A stretch of DNA of 20,455 nucleotides from DASXTB01 sp036505615 (GTDB lineage: Bacteria > Acidobacteriota > UBA6911 > JACQSX01), in contig DASXTB010000224.1 in NCBI GenBank assembly GCA_036505615.1, positions 1-20,455 of the forward strand, read 5' to 3'. A model generated the notes under the pieces. That model saw nothing but the letters and a program-made list of their open reading frames with translations. It was not told where the DNA came from and did not search any database. Positions 15,080 through 20,455 of this stretch are shown piece after piece (positions within the stretch are counted from its first letter, which is position 1; each line of letters opens with the position of its first letter). Both the position numbers and the translations under genes were made by a program.

Positions 15080-16960
15080 GTGAAAGCCATCCTCCTGTTG
15101 CGCTTCATTATCGCTCTTGCTCAGGTCGCGGTGACCGGCTTAGCTGCCTGGAAGATCGGAACCTGGTGTATTCGCTCCAGTTACGAATTTAAACACCCCG
15201 CCCTTCGCATAGCCTGCCAGGCTGCGACCGGACTTTTTATCCTTTCAGAAATCATCTTCGCTTTAGTCCTTTTCCACTTTGCTTCCACCATCGTACTCAG
15301 AATCTTGCTAGCGGTGTCAATCTGCATCGGACTTTTTGCCTTGGTCCGAGATGCGGGTGCATTGCTGGAGGAACGCTCTCTAAGTCTTTTGCCCAGATCG
15401 CTGGGAGCGTGGCTGGCGGCAGGAGGTTTCCTGTTGTACGCTGCTTGCATCGCTATTTGCGCCCTACTGCCGCCTACAGCCGCCGATGAACTCGTTTACC
15501 ATTTGGAAGTGCCGAGGCAAATGCTGCAGGCGGGGGGCTCCATCCTCTTTCGCGACAATGTCTATGCTTACTTCCCGCAGCTAGGTGAGATGCTTTTTCT
15601 CTTTGGACTCGCCGTTTCCGGAGAAATAGCCGCGAAGCTCTTTCATTGTTTGAGCGGCGTGCTTCTTGCCATGGGCCTTTATGGTTTCTGTCGCACTTAT
15701 TTCTCAAGGGGCTTCGCGCTTCTGCCGGCAGCCATCTTTCTGACTGTGCCTTCTGTGATGGTGATTCTTCCCTGGGCGTACGTTGATCTGACATTTTGTC
15801 TTTATGCGTTCCTGACGCTGGTTGCTTTGTTGGAATTCTTCAAAGTTGGACATTTGAAGTGGGCTTTCATGGCAGGCGTGATGGCCGGAGCGGCATGCGC
15901 TGCAAAATATACGGGGATGCAATTCCTGCTGTTGGTCGTCCTATTTGCGTTGGTTGAGCACTTGTGGGCAAAACGCAGCGGCCTGCCGGCTGTGGTTGCT
16001 GCTTTGGTCGCCGGAGCGTTTCCCATCGCAATTCTGTTTCCGTGGCGTAATTTCCATCTGACTGGCTGGCCCTTGATTCCCTTTAACCTGGGTGCTTTTC
16101 AAATTGATTCGGCAATCAATTGGGATGTAGAGCGGATGCGCCTCTACCTCAGGTGGCTTTCCTCGTTTGGGACCGTGGCGGGGCCGCAAAGCATTTGGAA
16201 TTCCTTGCTCGCGCCCTTCCTTGTTTTTCTCATAGCGCGTTTCAAAGAGGCTCGTTTTTACGACGGAATTGTCGGGCCCGTATTTTTATTGGCGCCCGTC
16301 CTGCTCGCTCGTGAGAAAAACAAACCACGAGAAGTGAAACTGCTGATGATCTTTTCTCTGTGCTTTTTGCTTTATTGGGCTTTCACAACCAGGCAGGTCC
16401 GTTTCCTGCTGCCGATTTTGCCTGTCTTGAGTTTTTTCCTGGTTTTCGGCCTGGCGAGGTCCAAAAAGAGAGCGACTCTCGGAATCGTCGCCTTGCTGGT
16501 GGCGATAAACTTCGGCCTGGGCATGCGGCAGATCTGGGAACTGCATCCTTTTCCCTTTTGGCTGGGCCTTGAGTCTCGCGAGAACTACCTGCGGAGACAA
16601 CTGGACGTCTATTCCATTTATCAGGAAGCCAATGCGCGTCTCGGCCCGGGCGACCAGCTTTACCTGGTGGATATGAAGAATTATGGATACTATCTAAACT
16701 GCAAGTGGAGGGCCGACTTCATTTTCGAAGACTATCAATTAGGCCGCTGTCTGGATAATGCCTCAACCTCTGCAGACGTAGTTGCGTTTTTCCGATCGTT
16801 GAGCGTCACGCACCTGCTCATCGATGAATCCATAGTTACCGATCCCAATTGGGGATTCAAGCCCAACCAGCTCGCGATTCTCAGGGAGTTTGTAGCACAA
16901 AGAGCCGGTTTACTTGCGCGCGATCTCCAAGGGCACGCGTTGTATCAGCTGAAATACTAA
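15080..16960 (+). CDS. Polytopic GT-C glycosyltransferase (GT39/ArnT-like), candidate pilin glycosylation enzyme
   Basis: This protein of about 626 aa has some ten or more membrane helices and a soluble C-terminal part (about 500-628). An acidic motif in the first loop, PPTAADELVYHLEVPRQM, sits where GT-C enzymes carry their catalytic acidic residues. WAYVDLTFCLYAFLTL and AAKYTGMQ further match the ArnT/PMT-like group that uses lipid-linked sugars at the periplasmic face. The start is uncertain: GTG at 15080 keeps the whole first helix, TTG at 15074 is inside the terminator T run, TTG at 15098 is a shorter option, and none has a ribosome-binding site. Expression may need read-through of the pilA terminator. 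Position next to pilA suggests that pilin or a related surface polymer is the acceptor; this is inference. Confidence 0.8.
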   Translation: MKAILLLRFIIALAQVAVTGLAAWKIGTWCIRSSYEFKHPALRIACQAATGLFILSEIIFALVLFHFASTIVLRILLAVSICIGLFALVRDAGALLEERSLSLLPRSLGAWLAAGGFLLYAACIAICALLPPTAADELVYHLEVPRQMLQAGGSILFRDNVYAYFPQLGEMLFLFGLAVSGEIAAKLFHCLSGVLLAMGLYGFCRTYFSRGFALLPAAIFLTVPSVMVILPWAYVDLTFCLYAFLTLVALLEFFKVGHLKWAFMAGVMAGAACAAKYTGMQFLLLVVLFALVEHLWAKRSGLPAVVAALVAGAFPIAILFPWRNFHLTGWPLIPFNLGAFQIDSAINWDVERMRLYLRWLSSFGTVAGPQSIWNSLLAPFLVFLIARFKEARFYDGIVGPVFLLAPVLLAREKNKPREVKLLMIFSLCFLLYWAFTTRQVRFLLPILPVLSFFLVFGLARSKKRATLGIVALLVAINFGLGMRQIWELHPFPFWLGLESRENYLRRQLDVYSIYQEANARLGPGDQLYLVDMKNYGYYLNCKWRADFIFEDYQLGRCLDNASTSADVVAFFRSLSVTHLLIDESIVTDPNWGFKPNQLAILREFVAQRAGLLARDLQGHALYQLKY

Positions 16961-16992
16961 TCGCCTCTAACAAAGAAGTGGAGAGCCGTCCG

Positions 16993-17170
16993 TAGGCCGC
17001 AGATTAACGCGGATTTGACGCGGATTACAAAGAATTCGGGGTCAGGTCTTCATAATTCAGTTCTTGCCATTAGCCGGTCGGTTTCGTGCAAGAAACTGAA
17101 TTCTGAAGACCTGACCCCGAATTCTCTATTCTCCTATTTTCCTGAACTATCTGCGTTCATCCGCGGCCTA
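16993..17170. repeat. Nested palindromic element (REP/RAYT-like repeat inside an older inverted repeat)
   Basis: The core is a giant hairpin: 17031-17067 is the reverse complement of 17088-17125 with one mismatch and one 1-nt indel over about 37 bp, around a 20-nt loop (17068-17087). The arm begins AGAATTCGGGGTCAGGTCTT, which I recall as typical of repeats mobilised by REP-associated tyrosine transposases. Outside it lies a second inverted repeat, 16993-17014 with 17149-17170, matching at 19 of 22 positions. Its CCGCAGATTAACGCGGAT type sequence is itself a common dispersed repeat. The whole 178 bp can fold as one long cruciform. No transposase lies in the window. Open frames here are artefacts. 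Confidence 0.85.
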
Positions 17171-17254
17171 TTCACACGTTCCCATTTCGCTGCTGCAGGC
17201 AATTAGTTATTTCTTCACACTCGCTTTGCCTAATTGATATTCTTGCTACCGAAG

Positions 17255-18733
17255 ATGGACTTCAACCTGACGCAGGTTCTCTTTCGAAATAATCGCGACC
17301 GCGAAGAACGTACTGCTATCGTTTCAGCGTCGCGCCGGCTTAGCTACAGGGAGCTCCACTCACAAGTCAATCGCGCAACTCACTGGCTGCGCCGTCGAGG
17401 TTTAAAGCCGGAACAGCGCGTTCTGCTTGTGATGCTGGACTCGCCCGAACTGGTTATCGTGTTTCTCGCCGTAGTTCAGGCCGGTGGCATCGCTGTGCCG
17501 TTAAATCCCTGGCTTTCCGTGGAAGATTATCAATTCTATGCAAAGGACAGTCGAGCCAGTTTTGTTGTCACCGACCACAGTTCTTCCCATCCTCTCGCGC
17601 TGGAATTCGCCGCGCCGGTCCTGGACAGCCGGAGCATATGGGAAATCCAGTCCGAAGATGAATCGTTCTCTGAAACAGTAACCGACTCGGATGATGTGGC
17701 TTTTTGGCTCTACAGCTCCGGGAGCACAGGTAGGCCAAAGGCTGTGGTGCACGCTCACACGGACCTGGTCGTGAGCTGCGAAACATACGCGCGGGAAATT
17801 TTGCAGATTCAGCCGTCAGATGTGTTGTTTTCCACGGCCAAGATTTTTTTCGCCTATGGTCTGGGGAATTCACTGGCATTTCCCCTCTATTTCGGCGCCA
17901 GTGTGGTGCTCGATCCGGAGCGAACCACCGCGGAGAGGATTGCGGAAATACTGCGCCAGCATCGGCCGACAATTTTTTTCAGCGTGCCGTCCTTTTTCTC
18001 GCGCCTGCTGGCAAGGCAGGGAGAGCATCAGATGGATTCAGTCCGCCTCTGGGTCTCGGCGGGTGAACATCTGCCTGTGGAGGTATTTCAGAAGTGGAGG
18101 GAGGTGAGCGGCAAAGAAATAATCGACGGGCTGGGCACCACAGAGATGACGCACATATTCATCTCCAACCGGCCCGGGGCATGCAAACCAGGAAGCAGCG
18201 GGCGCAAGGTTCCGGGATACGACGTTCGCATCACCAATGACCTGGGAAACCGGCTGCCGCCCTTTGAAATCGGCAACTTAATGGTCAGCGGCGACAGCGC
18301 TGCCCTCCACTACTGGCACAACCGGGAGAAGACACGTGAAGTATTTCGGGGAAAGTGGGTGCTCACCGGCGATAAGTACTATGTGGATGACGAGGGGTAT
18401 TATTTTTTTTCCGGTCGAGCAGATGACTTATTCAAGGTTGGAGGGTCGTGGGTGATCCCCCGAGAGGTGGAAAAGGCACTGCTCAGCCACAAGGCAGTCA
18501 GAGAAGCAGCGGTGGTGGGAGTCAAAGACCAACAGGGCCTAATAAAGGCTCGAGCTTATGTCGTGCTACACGAAGGCTTCGGCGCCGAGGGAATGGATTT
18601 ACGGCTGAGCCAGCATCTAAAAAGCAGCCAACTTCAGGGTTACATGATTCCGCGCAGTTTTCAGTTCGTCAGCGAACTTCCTAGAACCTTTACCGGCAAA
18701 GTGCAGCGCTTCAAGCTGCGCGGGCAGCAGTAA
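17255..18733 (+). CDS. Benzoate-CoA ligase-like AMP-forming acyl-CoA synthetase
   Basis: This 492-aa cytoplasmic ANL-superfamily enzyme would activate a carboxylic acid with ATP and CoA. Motifs in order: P-loop YSSGSTGRPK (153-162), FFAYGLGNSLAFPLYFGA, GLGTTEMTHIFISNRPG, the adenylate-binding TGDKYYVDDEGYYFFSGRADD (D373), hinge KVGGSWVIP, and the catalytic Lys in PRTFTGKVQRFKL (about K482). The FFAYGLGN and HIFISNRPG blocks point to the benzoate/4-hydroxybenzoate-CoA ligase group rather than acetyl- or fatty-acyl-CoA synthetases. It is slightly short at the N-terminus. The ATG at 17255 is preferred over an in-frame TTG at 17234. No aromatic-degradation genes adjoin it, so the substrate is open. 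Confidence 0.85.
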   Translation: MDFNLTQVLFRNNRDREERTAIVSASRRLSYRELHSQVNRATHWLRRRGLKPEQRVLLVMLDSPELVIVFLAVVQAGGIAVPLNPWLSVEDYQFYAKDSRASFVVTDHSSSHPLALEFAAPVLDSRSIWEIQSEDESFSETVTDSDDVAFWLYSSGSTGRPKAVVHAHTDLVVSCETYAREILQIQPSDVLFSTAKIFFAYGLGNSLAFPLYFGASVVLDPERTTAERIAEILRQHRPTIFFSVPSFFSRLLARQGEHQMDSVRLWVSAGEHLPVEVFQKWREVSGKEIIDGLGTTEMTHIFISNRPGACKPGSSGRKVPGYDVRITNDLGNRLPPFEIGNLMVSGDSAALHYWHNREKTREVFRGKWVLTGDKYYVDDEGYYFFSGRADDLFKVGGSWVIPREVEKALLSHKAVREAAVVGVKDQQGLIKARAYVVLHEGFGAEGMDLRLSQHLKSSQLQGYMIPRSFQFVSELPRTFTGKVQRFKLRGQQ

Positions 18734-18785
18734 ATCTTGATTGCGGATTTTGGATTGCGGATTGAGGATTGCCGATTGATTGCAA

Positions 18786-18845
18786 AACTTAGCCACGAAT
18801 GGCACGAATCTCGCGAACTTAGCCACGAATGGCACGAATTTCGCG
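18786..18845. repeat. Two-copy 30-bp tandem repeat
   Basis: Units 18786-18815 and 18816-18845 are identical except for one C/T change. The core AGCCACGAATGGCACGAAT resembles intergenic repeats seen in many environmental genomes (recalled). Two copies without spacers do not make a CRISPR. Confidence 0.85.
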
Positions 18846-19004
18846 AAAAGCGCCTCCTTTAATTCTGTAGCGAGCGAGCTCATACCGCCGGTATTTACTG
18901 GAGCAATTCAGATCTGAGAAATGGGCCGCCAGCCGACCACATGGCATTGTGTGCAGCCACAGAGCCGCGTGCCGGAAGGGCACGGCGCCCAAATTCGCGC
19001 CATC

Positions 19005-19080
19005 TGTAGGGGCGGCTCGCGAGCCGCCCGTGTCACACGAAATCGGCTGCTGGGACGGGCGGTTCACGAACGCCCCTACA
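19005..19080. repeat. Imperfect inverted repeat with embedded perfect 20-bp palindrome
   Basis: Arm 19005-19031 (27 nt) and arm 19055-19080 (26 nt) are largely reverse-complementary, starting TGTAGGGGCGG and ending CGCCCCTACA. The left arm contains the perfect palindrome GGGCGGCTCGCGAGCCGCCC (about 19009-19028). The right arm has a near-palindromic version with GTTCACGAAC-like centre. It belongs to the GTAGGGGCGG type of dispersed palindromes; no mobility gene is present. Confidence 0.8.
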
Positions 19081-19203
19081 TACCGGAGTGGCGGGTCGGC
19101 CAAACCGGTTTGGGCAACATGGTCGGAAGGGCGCGGTACGCCAGAATAGCCGGCTTGGGCAATCCCGCTGTGCTCAAGCTGGCTAGGCTAGTAGACTGGC
19201 ACG

Positions 19204-19237
19204 TCAGATTGGCATGTCTGTCAGATTGGCATGTCTG
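19204..19237. repeat. Two-copy 17-bp tandem repeat
   Basis: TCAGATTGGCATGTCTG occurs twice in exact tandem (19204-19220 and 19221-19237), preceded by a degenerate partial copy (about 19192-19203, AGACTGGCACG) and followed by TCA of a third. It lies about 90 bp past the stop of the minus-strand BACON protein gene. Confidence 0.85.
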
Positions 19238-19326
19238 TCACGATTCATAGACGTAAGACCGCAGCACAAAATGATTATTTTCTCACTGAGTGCGCTCTTC
19301 CGGCTTTCGGGCGGGCCGACCCTAGT

Positions 19327-20455
19327 CTATTTCAACGGAATCACCGGGAGCGTACTAAATGCTCCAGGGTCGGAGCCAAGCTCTAACGCGATGGCGACAA
19401 TTTTTCCCTCCCCGATCACCTGCGCCAATAGAATTCCCTCGAAACTTTCTGTGTTGGCCACCGGAAAGAGTTCGCTGATAAATTGCGCAAAGTGTCCCGC
19501 TGCCGCGACTCCAATTGTCTTCACCCCATTCGAAACGGGAGAACCTTGTTTGTCATGTAGCGACAGCGTAATGACTAAAGGAGTGGATTCGACATTGTGT
19601 AATGCTATGCCCGAGTTGAGATGCCCCTTGCTTCGAACAGGCACGAGGAATCCGCTCAGCGGCTTACCTTCCTCCACGGAGGCCACTCCGACTCCCGTCA
19701 CTCGAAAACGTACCATGCCTCCTAGGTGCCCGTCTGAAGTCACCCGAACGGAACCAGCAACCGCACGACCAGTCGTATCGGTCAATGTTGAAAGGCTCGC
19801 CAGCGGCGGCAACGAGAAATTGACGTTACCGGGAGTTGTCGAATCTGCCATCCCAGCCGTAAAAGGAAAACCATTGTCGTCCAAGAATTCTATTTTCCCA
19901 CTGACCACAGCCGTGGTTGATGGATTAGCCAACAAAACTTCACACTCTACGCCGTCACCTTTTGCGATTTGAGCAAAATATAATTTTTCAGGTTCCGGCG
20001 TTGCCCCTGACTGAGTTATCGTGAGAGTCGCTCCTCCAATGGTTAAGGTTCCCGTTCGAGCTTCGGTGCTCCGGTTAGCGCCCACAGAGAATGTCACCGT
20101 CCCTGAGGCAACTCCGCTCATGTTGGAATTAATGGAAATGAATACTGCATTGCTGGACGCTGTCCAAGAGCACCCCGTCGGTGTAGTAATCGTAACAGTT
20201 CCACTTCCCCCAGCAGCAGTGAACGATTGAGTCACCGGCGATATCTCGAAACTACAAGTACTGGCCTGTGTGACCTTGAAGAGTTGACCGGCCAGTGAGA
20301 TTGAGCCCACCCTGCGGTCTAGGCTATTATTCGCGGCTACCGAATAACCAATTGCAGCGTGTCCCGTGCCGTTGCTACCGGAAGTAATTGTGATCCAATT
20401 GTCATTGCTATTGGCCGTCCATTTGCAGCCTGGGTCGGTCGATACCGTTACTGTG
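19327..20455 (-). CDS. BACON/Ig-like domain exported protein, 5' end beyond the window
   Basis: The frame stays open from the stop at 19327-19329 to the right edge, giving at least 376 codons with the true start outside. Two BACON-type beta-sandwich repeats are visible: one in the edge-truncated part (CKWTANSNDNWITITSGSNGTG..) and one at CSWTASSNAVFISINSNMSG. Each has the Trp-thr-Ala-x-Ser core and a closing TITQSG/KVTQAS strand. A C-terminal domain of about 200 residues follows (KLYFAQIAKGDGVECEVLLANPS.. to FSTLPVIPLK), rich in small and hydrophobic beta-type residues and without cysteines after the repeats. This architecture is common in large secreted Acidobacteriota proteins, where BACON is thought to bind carbohydrate or mucin. 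A GTG at 20310 is not the real start. Confidence 0.85.
   Translation of the reverse strand, partial: TVTVSTDPGCKWTANSNDNWITITSGSNGTGHAAIGYSVAANNSLDRRVGSISLAGQLFKVTQASTCSFEISPVTQSFTAAGGSGTVTITTPTGCSWTASSNAVFISINSNMSGVASGTVTFSVGANRSTEARTGTLTIGGATLTITQSGATPEPEKLYFAQIAKGDGVECEVLLANPSTTAVVSGKIEFLDDNGFPFTAGMADSTTPGNVNFSLPPLASLSTLTDTTGRAVAGSVRVTSDGHLGGMVRFRVTGVGVASVEEGKPLSGFLVPVRSKGHLNSGIALHNVESTPLVITLSLHDKQGSPVSNGVKTIGVAAAGHFAQFISELFPVANTESFEGILLAQVIGEGKIVAIALELGSDPGAFSTLPVIPLK

Larger units (their letters stand above)
18734..19326. other. Gene-free repeat mosaic between two convergent genes
   Basis: I find no supported gene in these 593 bp; the short open frames have repeat-derived sequence. In order the stretch holds a run of near-repeats of GGATTG (about 18740-18783), a 30-bp tandem duplication (18786-18845), a short CGTGCC/GGCACG hairpin (about 18968-18985), a long imperfect inverted repeat (19005-19080) and a 17-bp tandem duplication (19204-19237). 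No clear terminator for either flanking convergent gene is visible. Confidence 0.7.

Noticed and set aside
17015..17206. 63-codon open frame across the nested palindrome
   Set aside because: It is made of the repeat arms themselves and has no coding character.
18797..18845. TGGCACGAAT-TTCGC-like sequences in the 30-bp tandem repeat resembling sigma54 -24/-12 sites
   Set aside because: The -24 half is excellent and the GG/GC spacing is right, but the -12 block lacks TTGC, no plus-strand gene follows, and the sequence is part of a dispersed repeat.
18786..19237. Possible CRISPR array
   Set aside because: Repeats occur only in pairs, without regular spacers, and no cas gene is present.
20308..20310. 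GTG at 20310 as the start of the BACON protein gene
   Set aside because: The frame continues without a stop to the window edge and encodes a further BACON-type repeat upstream.

Overview
The window looks like chromosomal DNA from a Gram-negative, pilus-bearing bacterium with moderate GC, most plausibly an Acidobacteriota member or a metagenomic relative. This rests on the pil gene set, the very short pilin, the BACON-type exported protein with its alanine/glycine-rich tail, and several families of short palindromic repeats. No rRNA or tRNA is visible, so the assignment is inference.

Layout. Positions 1-218 hold overlapping GC-rich palindromes. Next comes a minus-strand block: a GNAT acyltransferase (5884-5039) overlaps an enolase-superfamily NSAR/OSBS (menC-like) gene (5049-3946). 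After a gap with a good sigma70-type promoter there is a sensor histidine kinase (3757-1622) joined by an ATGA overlap to a sigma54-dependent response regulator (1625-219). A 285-bp divergent region with a 23-bp inverted repeat leads into a plus-strand run: a UbiA-type prenyltransferase (6170-7033), pilB (7036), pilT (8918), pilC (10029) and pilS (11312-12985). pilR (14285-12900) lies on the opposite strand, and its 3' end overlaps pilS by 86 bp. pilA (14582-15019) is divergent from pilR, has a sigma54-like promoter and a strong terminator, and is followed at once by a polytopic GT-C type glycosyltransferase (about 15080-16960). A nested palindromic (REP/RAYT-like) element follows, then a benzoate-CoA-ligase-like gene (17255-18733), a 593-bp gene-free repeat mosaic, and a BACON-domain protein gene that runs off the right edge (20455-19327).

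How the genes fit together. pilB/pilT/pilC/pilS/pilR/pilA is the familiar type IVa pilus motor-regulator-pilin order of Myxococcus and Geobacter, except that pilR is inverted. PilB (extension ATPase, with an MshEN domain that may bind c-di-GMP), PilT (retraction ATPase) and PilC (platform) drive the fibre. PilS/PilR would control pilA through the sigma54-like site at 14444-14460, and the neighbouring GT-C enzyme may glycosylate pilin. The GNAT plus NSAR/OSBS pair resembles the N-succinyl amino acid racemisation pathway known in Geobacillus more than a dedicated menaquinone operon. The UbiA-like protein next door resembles the futalosine-pathway (MqnP) type, which also argues that the menC-like gene need not serve menaquinone synthesis.

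No CRISPR array, phage, transposase, tRNA or defence system is recognisable. The most unusual points are the inverted, overlapping pilR, the glycosyltransferase start abutting the pilA terminator, the GNAT-NSAR pair, and the number of unrelated palindromic repeat families in the intergenic gaps.
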